DNA from: Candidatus Palauibacter australiensis
Lineage (GTDB): Bacteria > Gemmatimonadota > Gemmatimonadetes > Palauibacterales > Palauibacteraceae
Length of the DNA: 60,828 nt
Direction: 5' to 3'
Assembly (NCBI GenBank): GCA_026705295.1
Contig: JAPPBA010000020.1
Coordinates: forward strand, 1-60,828
The translations under genes and the position numbers were made by a program. The notes below the pieces were generated by a model. It was not told the DNA's origin. It did not search any database and saw nothing but the letters and a program-made list of their open reading frames with translations. This document shows positions 33,383 to 42,447 of the stretch, in pieces (the first letter of the stretch is position 1; each line of letters starts with the position of its first letter).

Positions 33383-34828
33383 GTGCTTCGAAGGCCCGCA
33401 GCGCTCAGCGCGAAGCCCGTCATGATCGTCGTCCTCGCCACCGCCGTGGCGATCCCCCTAGCCGCCCGCCCGCTGCGCGGCCAGGAAGCCGGGCAACCCG
33501 CGGCGGAACTCGCGGCGCTGCACAACATCGTGGCGGCCGTCTCGACCGCGCGCGTGGAAGCCGACATCCGCCGGCTCGCGGGCTTCGGCACCCGCCACAC
33601 GCTGTCCGACACGCTGTCCGACACCCGCGGGATCGGGGCCGCCCGGCGCTGGATCAAGGCCGAGTTCGATGCAATCTCCGCGGCGTGCGGCGGGTGCCTG
33701 GAGGTCTCGTACCAGACGTCCCTCGTCGTCGGCGCGGCGCGCATCCCCGAGGAGACGGCCATCGTCAACGTGCTCGCGATCCAGCGCGGGACGACGGACC
33801 CGGGCCGCTACGTCGTGATGTCGGGCGACATCGACTCGCGCGCTACGGGCGCCCTCGACGGCGTCACCGACGCGCCCGGCGCGAACGACAACGCGTCCGG
33901 GATGGCCGGCGTCCTGGAGGCCGCGCGCGTCCTCACGCAGTACGAGTTCAACGGATCCATCATCTACGCCGGGCTGTCCGGCGAAGAGCAGGGGCTGTTC
34001 GGCGGACGGCACATGGCCGAGGTCGCGCTCGACGAGGGCTGGCGCCTCCAGGCGGTGCTGAACAACGACATGATCGGCAACATCCAGGGCCAGAACGGCG
34101 TCTCGGACAACACCATCGCGCGCATCTTCGCCGAGGGCACGCGGGCGGACGAGACCGAGCAGGTCGCCGGGCGGCGGCGCGTCACCGGGGGCGAGGTGGA
34201 CTCCCCGTCGCGGAACCTGGCCCGTTTCGTCGACCGTCTCGTCGACGGCTACGTCCCGAATCTCGACATGATGATGGTGTACCGGCTGGACCGGTTCGGA
34301 CGCGGCGGACACCACCGGCCGTTCAACGACGCCGGCTTCCCCGCCGTCCGGATCATGGAGGCGAACGAGGACTACCGGCGCCAGCACCAGGACATCCGCG
34401 TGGAAGATGGCGTCGAGTACGGCGACGTGATCGACGAAGTCGAGTTCGATTTCGCCGCCAAGCTGACGGCGGTCAACGCGATCTCGCTCGCCGCCATGGC
34501 CTGGGCTCCCGCGCCCCCGCGGAACGTCGCGATCCAGGGCGCCGTCCGGCCGTCCACGACGCTCAGGTGGGACCCGGTTCCCCCGGACCGCGCCCCGAAC
34601 CTCGCGGGATACCGCGTCTACTGGCGGCTCACCGATGCGCCGCAGTGGCAGTGGAGCGTCTTCGCGGGCGACGTGACGGAGCACACGCTCGAGAACATCG
34701 TCATCGACAACTACCTCTTCGGCGTGGCCAGCGTGTCCGAGGACGGCTACGAGAGTCCCGTCGTCTTCCCCTGGCCCATCGGCGCCTTCGAGCCGCTGGT
34801 ATGGACCCGGCCCGACCCCGGTAGCTAG
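33383..34828 (+). CDS. secreted M28-family peptidase with C-terminal fibronectin-like domain
   Basis: A 481-residue exported protein. A signal segment (KPVMIVVLATAVAIPLAARPLRGQ) is followed by an M28 aminopeptidase fold: VVMSGDIDSRA, GANDNASG (bridging Asp169), GLSGEEQGLFGG (Glu pair), LNNDMIGN and a late His in RRQHQD. The first zinc ligand, normally His in GHxDS, is Asp149 here. About 85 residues at the end (PPRNVAIQGAVRPSTTLRWDPV, YRVYWR) look like an FN3 domain. GTG 33383 has GGAG seven bases before it. A 12-bp tandem repeat (33602-33625) encodes LSDTLSDT. Confidence 0.83.
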   Translation: MLRRPAALSAKPVMIVVLATAVAIPLAARPLRGQEAGQPAAELAALHNIVAAVSTARVEADIRRLAGFGTRHTLSDTLSDTRGIGAARRWIKAEFDAISAACGGCLEVSYQTSLVVGAARIPEETAIVNVLAIQRGTTDPGRYVVMSGDIDSRATGALDGVTDAPGANDNASGMAGVLEAARVLTQYEFNGSIIYAGLSGEEQGLFGGRHMAEVALDEGWRLQAVLNNDMIGNIQGQNGVSDNTIARIFAEGTRADETEQVAGRRRVTGGEVDSPSRNLARFVDRLVDGYVPNLDMMMVYRLDRFGRGGHHRPFNDAGFPAVRIMEANEDYRRQHQDIRVEDGVEYGDVIDEVEFDFAAKLTAVNAISLAAMAWAPAPPRNVAIQGAVRPSTTLRWDPVPPDRAPNLAGYRVYWRLTDAPQWQWSVFAGDVTEHTLENIVIDNYLFGVASVSEDGYESPVVFPWPIGAFEPLVWTRPDPGS

Positions 34829-34884
34829 AAGCCGCCAGGCGCGGCGCCGGGTGGCCCGAATCCCGGCTTCCAGTTGTCGTGCGG

Positions 34885-35556
34885 CTAGGCGCGGCGCCAG
34901 GCCCAGCGGAACAAGACGAAGCAGAACAGCAGGGCGACGGCGATCCACAACCCGCCCCAGACCAGCGTGGGAACGCCGGTGAGTTCGGCCAGCATCCGGG
35001 CATCCGACCGCAGCTCCGGCCGGTCGAGGATGTCGCTCTTGATGTCCAGCACCGCGTAGAGGCAACTCGTGAGGCCGAGCGCGGTGAGCAGGACGCGGTT
35101 CACCGCGGCGCTCGCCCGCCAGGCCACCGCGAGCAGCGCCGCAGAGAAGGCGAGCCCGAACGCGACGGCAAAGGACTCCTGCGCGAAGAGCAGCGTCATG
35201 CCCCCCACGGTCGCGGCGAGGACCGCGGAAAACCACGAACTGAGCGTCGGGAAGCGTTCCGCGCTCCAGATCATCAGCCCGCCCCACAGCAGACTTCCGA
35301 GATACCCCGCCGACAGGCTCAGGAACGCATTCCCGCCGGGACACCGGCACAGTCCTCCTTCGCGCGGCGTCACCTCGATGGCGAGGATCTGGCCCCCCGT
35401 CGCCAGCGTCGCCAGCCCGTGGCTGATCTCGTGCATGAGGACGACGAAGAGCTTCACGGGATACACGAAGGGCGTGTCCCAGAGGAACCAGACGACCGCG
35501 AAGAGGCCGACGAACGCGGCCAGGAAACGGACTCGCCGTTTGGATTGATCGTTCAT
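34885..35556 (-). CDS. M50B-like membrane zinc peptidase
   Basis: A 223-residue polytopic protein with about six spans. HEISH at residues 42-46 in LMHEISHGLATLATGG is the HExxH zinc site of intramembrane metalloproteases. ITP-like strand residues and a second conserved Gly/Asn-rich span (GNAFLSLSAGYLGSLLWGG) follow, where the M50B group has its third ligand region. The substrate is unknown. ATG 35556 has GAGGAA five bases upstream. It is the last gene of a long minus-strand run. Confidence 0.75.
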   Translation of the reverse strand: MNDQSKRRVRFLAAFVGLFAVVWFLWDTPFVYPVKLFVVLMHEISHGLATLATGGQILAIEVTPREGGLCRCPGGNAFLSLSAGYLGSLLWGGLMIWSAERFPTLSSWFSAVLAATVGGMTLLFAQESFAVAFGLAFSAALLAVAWRASAAVNRVLLTALGLTSCLYAVLDIKSDILDRPELRSDARMLAELTGVPTLVWGGLWIAVALLFCFVLFRWAWRRA

Positions 35557-35643
35557 GCGTTCCTCATACGGGATGCGCTGGGCGCCGGTGTCGGCGAGCG
35601 CGGGCCGTCACGTCGCGTCGGGCCATCACGGTGCGCCGGGCCG

Positions 35644-36720
35644 TCACGTGGCGATCAGGATGGCGAGCGCGACGAGCGTCATGGCCACGCCCGCGAGCGC
35701 GAATACCGGTGCCTTCCGGTCGAACCACCACCGGCAGACGGCGAAGACCAGCGAAAAGAGACCCAGCGTCGCATAGACCGGGAGCAGCGCGCCGGCCCAT
35801 GCCGTGCGCTCGCTGAGCGCCAGCACGGCCAGCCCCGCGGCGAGCGTCGCGATGAAGAGGGAGCGCTCGTCGGTCAGGGGCGGCTGCGGCCAGCGCGTGG
35901 CCGGCAGCCAGCCGCCGAGGGCGAGCGGGGCCAGGAGGAACGCCTCGCCCAGCACGGTCAGCCTCCAGGCGTGCTGTGCCGGACCCGCGACCAGGAACGC
36001 GTCCGTGAACGCGGCGAACCCGGCGGACGTCGCGGAGACCGCGGCCATGAGGTAGAGCCCGAAGGCGATGATGCGACCCGAGATCCGCGCCGCGTGGAAG
36101 GTCCCCGGGGCGTCCCGGCGCAGACGAAGCGCCGGCACGGATTCCGCGGGCGATCTGCCGACGGTGCGGGGCAACCACCCGAGGCGTCCGGAGCGCCTGG
36201 ACCGCTTGGACCGGGCCAGCAGCCGCGCGCCGACCCTGCGCACTTCGTCGGCCTCCGCCGCCGACAACTCCGCGCGGGCCAAGGCGGCGTCCAGTTCGTC
36301 CTCGTCCAGCAACACGCCGGCTCCCCCCTCCGGCAGCCACACATCGAGGTAGAGGTCCTCGATGACCCAAGGCGAGGACTCCAGTCGCGGGGGCCGGATG
36401 AGGTTGATGTAGTAGCCCTGGAAGGCGCCGCGGCCGTGGTAGAAGGCGCCGATCTCGAAGGGCTGCCCCGGCCGCAGGAACCACATGAGCAGGGAACCGG
36501 GCCGGAGGGTCGTGGCCTCGTCGATCCTCACCGGCGCGAAGTCGGCGTCGAGAATCTGAAGCGTGATCTTCCACCGCGGGCCGTCCGCGAGCAACTCCTG
36601 GCGGAAGCGCTGCACGTGGCTCCCGCGGCGCACCTCCACGTCTACGCGGGGTGCGTCGTCCGGGATCCGGCGCGCGGCTCGCAGCGCGCGGCGCCGTGCC
36701 CCCAGCAGGTCGAGACCCAC
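35644..36720 (-). CDS. DUF402 domain fused to a four-span membrane domain
   Basis: A 358-residue protein. Residues about 30-150 are a DUF402 (FomD-like nucleotide/phosphate hydrolase fold) domain, with FEIGAFYHGRGAFQGYYINLIRPPRL, IEDLYLDVWLPEGG and LDEDEL, the acidic residues that bind metal in this family. A basic linker (ARSKRSRRSGRLG) follows, then four hydrophobic segments to the end. DUF402 proteins are usually soluble, so a membrane-anchored version is unusual. GTG 36720 comes immediately after the fadJ stop TAG (TAGGTG), implying translational coupling to fadJ. Confidence 0.7.
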   Translation of the reverse strand: MGLDLLGARRRALRAARRIPDDAPRVDVEVRRGSHVQRFRQELLADGPRWKITLQILDADFAPVRIDEATTLRPGSLLMWFLRPGQPFEIGAFYHGRGAFQGYYINLIRPPRLESSPWVIEDLYLDVWLPEGGAGVLLDEDELDAALARAELSAAEADEVRRVGARLLARSKRSRRSGRLGWLPRTVGRSPAESVPALRLRRDAPGTFHAARISGRIIAFGLYLMAAVSATSAGFAAFTDAFLVAGPAQHAWRLTVLGEAFLLAPLALGGWLPATRWPQPPLTDERSLFIATLAAGLAVLALSERTAWAGALLPVYATLGLFSLVFAVCRWWFDRKAPVFALAGVAMTLVALAILIAT

Positions 36721-38898
36721 CTACATGTCCGACGGAGACTCCGGGGCCGGCCACGGAGCGTCGGACGTGAACGACCCGTTCGTGTCGGCGAGCCTCTTCA
36801 GCCCCGGCGCCGGAGCGAAGCGGTCCCCGTGCTGCGCCTGCAGTTCCAGAAGCCGGTCGCGCACGGCCCCCGCTCCGCGAGACTCCGCCCATGCGAGCGG
36901 TCCGCCACGGAACGGCGGGAAGCCCGTGCCCAGCACCATCGCGAGATCGACGTCTCCCGGCCCCGCCACGACGCCTTCCTCCAACGCGTACATGGCTTCG
37001 TTCACGGAAATCAGCAGGCAGCGATCGATGATCTCCTCGGGTCGCACGCCGCCGCCCCCCGAGCCGAAGGCGCGGCTCACCTCCCGGTCCACGCGCTCCT
37101 CGCGATCCGAATAGGTGTAGAAGCCGCGATCGTTCTTCTTCCCCAGCCGGCCCAGACTCGTGAGCGTTTCCAGGGCCGCGGAGGGGTGCATGCGGTCGCC
37201 GAACGCCCGCGCCATCTCCTTCGCGACGTGCGCCGCCACGTCGAAACCGACCTCATCGAGCAGTCGACACGGCCCCATCGGCAGCCCGAACGCCTTCAGC
37301 GCCCGGTCGATACCGACCACGTCCGCTCCATCCTTCAGCAGGAAGCCGACCTCGTTCAGGTACGGCGCGAGAAGCCGGTTGACGATGAACCCGGGGCGGT
37401 CCGCGACGAGCACGGGCGTCTTCCCGAGCCGTCGCGCGAGCCGGACCGCCGTGGCAAGCGCCGCATCCGAAGAGGACTCCCCGCGGATGATCTCCACCAG
37501 GGGCATCCGGTGCACCGGATTGAAGAAGTGCAGCCCGACAACTCGGTCGGGGCGGGCGGCGGCCCTGCCCAGGTCCGTCACCGACAGCGAGGAAGTGTTC
37601 GTCGCGAAGACGGCGTGCCCGGGAAGTTCCGCTTCCACATCCCGAAGGACCTGTTGCTTCACGTGGAGCCGTTCGACGACGGCTTCGATCACGACATCCA
37701 CATCGCCGAACCGCTCGTAGTCGAGCGTACCGTGGATGAGCGCGAACTTCAGCCCCACCTCCTCCGGCGCAATGATCCCCCGCTTGCCCGCCTTCTGGAG
37801 CAGCTCGTTCGCGTGGCGCAGTCCCACATCGAGCGCATGCCGATCGATGTCCTTGAGGATGACCGGGATGTCGTGCGCGGCGGCGAGTTCGGCGATCCCG
37901 CCGCCCATGACACCGGCCCCCAGCACGGCGACCTTCTTGACCTCCCGCTGCTGCGCCGCGATCTCGGGAGCGAAGGTCTTGTTCGCGGCCCGGCCTCCGC
38001 GGAACAGCCGAACGAGGTTTCGGGAGACGTCCGTCGTGGCCACTTCTCCCAGGGCCTCCGACTCGATGGCGAGCGCCTCATCGATCGGCAGGTCCTGCGT
38101 CTCCTCGATGACGTCGATCGCCTTCAGGGCCGCGGGGTATCGTGTCCCCGAGGCGCTGCGCACACGCTTGCGGGCGCCCCGAAACAGAAGGCGGCGACCC
38201 AGGCGGGTGTTTTCAAGGAAGCGATCTCGCGCCGTCTCATGCGGAAGTTCGCGCTCGACCCGCCCGAGCACGGCGTCCAGGGCCACCTGCGCGACGGAAT
38301 GATGGAAGCCCGTGTCGTCGAAGAGTTGGTCGACGAGACCGTATCGATACGCGTGCGAGGCGGAGAGGCTCCTCCCCGTGAGGATCATCGAGAGCGCCCG
38401 CTGAATCCCGATGAGGCGGGGCAGTCGCACCGAGCCCCCGAAGCCGGGGATCAACCCGAGCTGGATCTCGGGCAGGCCGATGGTCGTCGCGGAAGCGTCC
38501 GAAGCCAGCCGCCAGTCGCAGGCCAGCGCGAGTTCCGTGCCGCCACCGAGACAGGCACCGCGAATCGCGGCGACCTTCGGGATACCGAGCCGTGCCAGCC
38601 GGTTGAAGATCCGCTGCCCCATGGCGCTCTTCCGGTGGGCGTCCTCCTCGTCCTCGACCTCGGCGATCTCGTTGACGTCGGCGCCGGCGATGAACGTGTC
38701 CGGTTTTGCGCTCCAGATGACGAGCGCGATGGGATGTCCGGTGGCGATCCGCGACTCGAGTTCCGCGAGATAGCGGTCCAGGCGCTGCATCACCTGGAGA
38801 TTGAGGAGGTTCACCTGGGAGTCGGGGGCGTCGAAGATCAACCAGGCGATCTTGTCCGCGTCGATCTCGAGCCTGAGCGGCGTCGGCTTATCGGCCAT
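36721..38898 (-). CDS. fadJ: bifunctional enoyl-CoA hydratase / 3-hydroxyacyl-CoA dehydrogenase
   Basis: A 725-residue beta-oxidation enzyme. The N-terminal crotonase domain has IRGACLGGGTELALACDWRLA (oxyanion hole and Glu) and LPEIQLGLIPGFGGSVRLPR (second Glu). The NAD-binding domain begins VAVLGAGVMGGGIAELAA. The dehydrogenase His-Glu pair lies in GLHFFNPVHRMPLVEII, and the C-terminal 3HCDH repeats end in GTGFPPFRGGPLAWAE. It hydrates enoyl-CoA and oxidises the hydroxyacyl-CoA, so it could also serve aromatic-acid breakdown downstream of the paa enzymes. ATG 38898 has GGGGAA upstream. The thiolase partner is not in the window. Confidence 0.9.
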   Translation of the reverse strand: MADKPTPLRLEIDADKIAWLIFDAPDSQVNLLNLQVMQRLDRYLAELESRIATGHPIALVIWSAKPDTFIAGADVNEIAEVEDEEDAHRKSAMGQRIFNRLARLGIPKVAAIRGACLGGGTELALACDWRLASDASATTIGLPEIQLGLIPGFGGSVRLPRLIGIQRALSMILTGRSLSASHAYRYGLVDQLFDDTGFHHSVAQVALDAVLGRVERELPHETARDRFLENTRLGRRLLFRGARKRVRSASGTRYPAALKAIDVIEETQDLPIDEALAIESEALGEVATTDVSRNLVRLFRGGRAANKTFAPEIAAQQREVKKVAVLGAGVMGGGIAELAAAHDIPVILKDIDRHALDVGLRHANELLQKAGKRGIIAPEEVGLKFALIHGTLDYERFGDVDVVIEAVVERLHVKQQVLRDVEAELPGHAVFATNTSSLSVTDLGRAAARPDRVVGLHFFNPVHRMPLVEIIRGESSSDAALATAVRLARRLGKTPVLVADRPGFIVNRLLAPYLNEVGFLLKDGADVVGIDRALKAFGLPMGPCRLLDEVGFDVAAHVAKEMARAFGDRMHPSAALETLTSLGRLGKKNDRGFYTYSDREERVDREVSRAFGSGGGGVRPEEIIDRCLLISVNEAMYALEEGVVAGPGDVDLAMVLGTGFPPFRGGPLAWAESRGAGAVRDRLLELQAQHGDRFAPAPGLKRLADTNGSFTSDAPWPAPESPSDM

Positions 38899-38971
38899 GC
38901 GTTCCCCGGCTACCCGGCAGCCAGGCCCCCCCGGGGCTGCGCGCGGCGCGAACTAGTGTCGCGTCCCGGCA

Positions 38972-39733
38972 CTAGCAGCGCTGACGCACGCCCTGTCGCA
39001 GATCGGCGTTGCCCGGCACCAGCCGCAAAGTGTCCGACGAAGCCTGGTCGACCAGCACGTTCCAGTAGAGTTCGCCGGCCGCCGTGTTCACCCGCGCGTG
39101 GATCCACCAGGGCCCGCCGGACGCCGGCGCCCACGCCACCCCATCGGCATCCGTCGTGTCCGCCAGCACCTCTCTTCCCAGCGCCATGAGGAGATCGTCC
39201 TCCATGTCGCCGTACCCCGCGAAGGCCGCTTCCTCCCAGGAATCGATGACGATGCAGATCGAATCGACGCGCTGCTGGGTGGCCTGCTGCATCTCGCTGA
39301 ACTCGTCGAACGCCGCCTGTCGCTGGCGGTTCAGGGCCCGTTCGCGATCCTCGAGATCGCCGAACCGGTCGAACAGTTGCCGGTACTGCGCGCTGCGGTC
39401 GTCGAGGTTGTCGAGTTGCGCGGTGATCGACCGCATTGAGTCGCGGACGTTGTTCCAACTCGACTCCGCCGTACTCCACCGGTCCCGCAACTCCTGTTCG
39501 GCCAGGGAGGCCTCTTCGAGATCCGCCGGGATCGCCGGCTCGGGCGTCGCGGCCTGCCCGACGATGACCGCGAACAGGGAGTCGCGATCGAATGGAAGAA
39601 ACTGAACTTCCACGTCGTTCACGGGTTCGGACGCGGCCTCGTCGGCCGTGACCTGCACGGTGATTCTGCCGCCACAGGCGGCCAGCAACGGGAGAATCGC
39701 AAGAAGCGGGGTCGCCACACGCAACTTCGACAT
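38972..39733 (-). CDS. lipoprotein with coiled-coil middle, unknown function
   Basis: A 253-residue predicted lipoprotein: lipobox LLAAC near residue 20, then a short beta-rich part (RITVQVTADEAASEPVNDVEVQFLPFD), a helical coiled-coil (AEQELRDRWSTAESSWNNVRDS to QRQAAFDEFSEMQQATQQRV) and a C-terminal beta domain with WWIHARVNTAAGELYWNV. The mature start resembles carboxypeptidase-regulatory-like beta folds, but I do not recognise the family. ATG 39733 is preferred to the TTG one codon earlier. Confidence 0.7.
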   Translation of the reverse strand: MSKLRVATPLLAILPLLAACGGRITVQVTADEAASEPVNDVEVQFLPFDRDSLFAVIVGQAATPEPAIPADLEEASLAEQELRDRWSTAESSWNNVRDSMRSITAQLDNLDDRSAQYRQLFDRFGDLEDRERALNRQRQAAFDEFSEMQQATQQRVDSICIVIDSWEEAAFAGYGDMEDDLLMALGREVLADTTDADGVAWAPASGGPWWIHARVNTAAGELYWNVLVDQASSDTLRLVPGNADLRQGVRQRC

Positions 39734-39789
39734 CAATCGAACTCCAGTTGGGGTGTCCGGATAAGTGGGCGGAATCTAAGAAGCTCCTG

Positions 39790-40731
39790 CTAGCGGCGGT
39801 AGCCGTCCAAAAAGTAGCCGACCGGGTTCACCGCGCGGCCATCGACCCAGACCTCGTAGTGGAGATTCGGACCCGTCGCCGTCCCGGAGACACCGACCTC
39901 ACCGAGGGTGTCGCCGCGCCGGACCTGGGCGCCCACGCGGACCGCGATTCGGCCCAGGTGAGCGTAGCGGCTCTCATAGCCATCGCCGTGGTCGATTTCG
40001 ACGACGCGGCCGTACCCGCTCTTCGAGCCGGCGAACGTGACCCGCCCCGCCCCCGTCGCGATGACGGGCGTGCCGAAATCGGCCGAAATGTCGACGGCGG
40101 TGTGCGGACGCCGAAGCCCGAGCAGCGGATGCAGCCGGTTATAGCTGAAACCCGAGGAGATCCAGGAGTCTTCCGCAACGACCGGCCAGATCGAGGGAAT
40201 GCGCTGATACCGCTCGCGCTGCGTCCCGACGGAATCCGCCGCCTCGGTGAGGCTGCTTCCAAGCAGATCCGCCCGTCGCAGCAACTGCTCGATGTCGACC
40301 ACGACATCTTCGGCCTCCCGCGCCAGGTCCGGGGCGACCTCAAAGAACTCGTCGTTCGCCGGGGAGACGCCGCCGGGACCGCCGACTCCGACCGAGTAGA
40401 CATCGGGATCAAGCAGCGGAAGGCCGGCGACGAGCCGGAACCTCTGTTCCCGCACGGAGAGATCGTCGAGCGCCTGGCTGAATTGGCCGCTGCGGCGCTC
40501 CATGGCCTGCAGGCTGCTGATCAGCTGCCGGTTCTCGGCTCGATAGCGCGCGAGCTGCTCCGCCGCATCCTGCCGCCCCAGCACGGTGGCGACAAAGGCG
40601 GAGGCCATCATCAGGAGCACGGCGGCCGCGATTCCGACAGCTTTCGCACGGCGCTTCTCGACGCGATAGCTGCGCGCGCGCCCGCCACTCCCGGGCAGTA
40701 TCTGTATCGTCCAGTACGAAGGTGTTCTCAA
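39790..40731 (-). CDS. M23 family peptidoglycan metallopeptidase with membrane anchor and coiled coil
   Basis: A 313-residue protein. It has a short cytosolic basic end, one span (AVGIAAAVLLMMASAFVATVL), a coiled coil (QDAAEQLARYRAENRQLISSLQ) and a LytM/M23 domain with RPHTAVDISADFGTPV (zinc His and Asp), GYGRVVEIDHGDGYESRYAHL and LHYEVW (usual HxH reduced to LHYE in an H-x-E context). The layout matches cell-division/elongation hydrolases or their activators. The start is TTG 40731; no better ATG or GTG precedes the basic N-terminus. Confidence 0.83.
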   Translation of the reverse strand: MRTPSYWTIQILPGSGGRARSYRVEKRRAKAVGIAAAVLLMMASAFVATVLGRQDAAEQLARYRAENRQLISSLQAMERRSGQFSQALDDLSVREQRFRLVAGLPLLDPDVYSVGVGGPGGVSPANDEFFEVAPDLAREAEDVVVDIEQLLRRADLLGSSLTEAADSVGTQRERYQRIPSIWPVVAEDSWISSGFSYNRLHPLLGLRRPHTAVDISADFGTPVIATGAGRVTFAGSKSGYGRVVEIDHGDGYESRYAHLGRIAVRVGAQVRRGDTLGEVGVSGTATGPNLHYEVWVDGRAVNPVGYFLDGYRR

Positions 40732-40754
40732 GTCGTCCAGCCGTGAGAGGGGCG

Positions 40755-40783
40755 AAAAAAAGGCCGGTCAAAGCTACCCGGCC
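40755..40783 (-). terminator. intrinsic terminator downstream of metG
   Basis: On the minus strand GGCCGG, a 10-base loop and CCGGCC are followed by seven Ts (the A-run 40755-40761 on the plus strand). It ends the dnaE-accA-ricT-metG run and lies 24 bases before the M23 gene start, so the latter needs its own promoter or read-through. Confidence 0.85.
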
Positions 40784-40904
40784 GGTCGCCGCGCGACGGT
40801 AACAACCCGCCCGCAGCCGCAACATCGACCGGTAAAGTTACTCGCGGGCGGCAACCAGTGTCAACGTTTTCCGGGCGGCGGCGCGGCGCTCGGATGCGGG
40901 GCGG

Positions 40905-42428
40905 TCAGCGGCGCGGGAAGAGCACGCCGCCCGGACGCACGGCCCGGAGCCCGGCCACGGACGGTTCGAGTCGCTCGAACGCCGGCGGCGATCCGTCGCC
41001 CCCCAGGGTCCGCCAGAGTTCGGCGGCCTTCCCCGGTGTGAAGGGGGCGAGCATCGCGGCCACCGTGCCGAGCGCCGCGATGAGCTGTGACAGGACCCCG
41101 TCGAGCGCACCCGCATCTTCGCCCGCCTCGCGCTCCGCCTTCGCCAGCGCCCAGGGCTTCGTCTCGTCCACGAACCCGTTCGCCGCGCGCACGACGTCGA
41201 ACGCCGCCGCCAGGCCGCGGTGGAGCAGATAGCCGTCCATGGCCGCGCGGTATTCCGCGAGGGCGAGCGCCGCTCTCTCCGCGAGTTCTCCATCCCGCGG
41301 CGGCGGCACGTCCCCTCCGCGGTACCGCGAGACCATCGACACGACGCGATTCAGGAGGTTGCCGAGGTCGTTCGCGAGGTCCGTCGTGTAACGGCGGTCG
41401 AACTGCTCGATGAAGGCGTCCGTCGATGCGTAGTCGCGGTCGCCATCCCAGGGCACCTCCCGCAGCAGGAAATACCGCAGGGCGTCTGGCCCGTGCCGGT
41501 CGATGAGTTCGATGAGACCCAGTTCCGTTCCCGCCGACTTCGAGAGCTTGGCCCCGCCGATCCCGATGAAGCCGTGGCCCCACACGCTTTTCGCCGGCTC
41601 CACGCCGGCGGCCAGCAGCATGGCCGGCCAGTACACGCAGTGGAAGCGGGTGATGTCCTTGCCGATGATGTGGAGGTCGGCGGGCCAGAGCTTCCCGAAC
41701 GCCTCGCCGTCCGGATAGCCGATGGCGGTGATGTAGTTCGACAGCGCGTCGAACCAGACGTAGACGGTGTGCCCCTCATCCCCCGGAAAGGGGACACCCC
41801 AGCGAATTCTGGAGCGGGAGGCCGAGATGTCGTCGAGTCCGGACTCCAGCAGCCGCATGATCTCGTTGCGCCGCGTGGCCGGCCGCACCGAGCCCGGGTC
41901 GTTCCGCAGCCGTTCGAGGAGCGTGTCTCGGTAGTCGGAGAGCCGGAAGAACCAGTTCTCCTCCTCCGTCCACTCGACTTCGCGCCCGGGGTGGAGCGGG
42001 CAGCGCCCGTCCGCCAGCTCCTCGTCTTTCTTGAAGGCTTCGCACCCGGCGCAGTAGTGGCCCTCGTACTTCGCGCGGCGGAAGTCCCCGTTCTCGGCGA
42101 TCCGCTCCATGAGCGCGGTCACGCCGCGGTGGTGGCGCGGTTCCGAGGTCCGGATGAAGTCGTCGTTCGACAGGCCGAGGCGCCGCCAGATGTCGCGGAA
42201 GGCCTCGGCGATCCGGTCGACCCACTCCGCGGGCTCCGATCCCTGCTTCTCCGCCTCCTGCTGGACCTTCTGCCCGTGCTCGTCCATCCCGATGAGAAAA
42301 TGGACGTCGTCCCCGCAGGCGCGCCGGTACCGGGCGATCGCGTCGGCGCCGATCTTCTCGATCGCGTGCCCCAGGTGCGGGTCGCCGTTCGAGTAATCGA
42401 TCGCCGTCGTGAGATAGAATCGAGGCAT
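40905..42428 (-). CDS. metG: methionyl-tRNA synthetase
   Basis: A 507-residue class I synthetase. The HIGH-type motif is in NGDPHLGHAIE and the KMSKS-type loop is GAKLSKSAGT. A zinc knuckle begins CAGCEAFKKDEE and continues GRCPLHPG, so the third and fourth ligands are Cys and probably His. VWFDALSNYITAIGYP and FHCVYWPAMLLAAG are typical. It lacks the C-terminal tRNA-binding (Trbp111-like) domain of long MetRS. ATG 42428 is chosen at the family N-terminus MPRFYLTTAIDYSNGDPH. It begins 19 bp after ricT. Confidence 0.93.
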   Translation of the reverse strand: MPRFYLTTAIDYSNGDPHLGHAIEKIGADAIARYRRACGDDVHFLIGMDEHGQKVQQEAEKQGSEPAEWVDRIAEAFRDIWRRLGLSNDDFIRTSEPRHHRGVTALMERIAENGDFRRAKYEGHYCAGCEAFKKDEELADGRCPLHPGREVEWTEEENWFFRLSDYRDTLLERLRNDPGSVRPATRRNEIMRLLESGLDDISASRSRIRWGVPFPGDEGHTVYVWFDALSNYITAIGYPDGEAFGKLWPADLHIIGKDITRFHCVYWPAMLLAAGVEPAKSVWGHGFIGIGGAKLSKSAGTELGLIELIDRHGPDALRYFLLREVPWDGDRDYASTDAFIEQFDRRYTTDLANDLGNLLNRVVSMVSRYRGGDVPPPRDGELAERAALALAEYRAAMDGYLLHRGLAAAFDVVRAANGFVDETKPWALAKAEREAGEDAGALDGVLSQLIAALGTVAAMLAPFTPGKAAELWRTLGGDGSPPAFERLEPSVAGLRAVRPGGVLFPRR

Positions 42429-42447
42429 GGGGAAGGCGGTGCGGAAG

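Noticed and set aside
34837-34897. Direct repeat AGGCGCGGCGCC near the ends of the M28 and M50B genes
   Set aside because: Short, G+C-only and common by chance here; the second copy encodes the C-terminus of the M50B protein.
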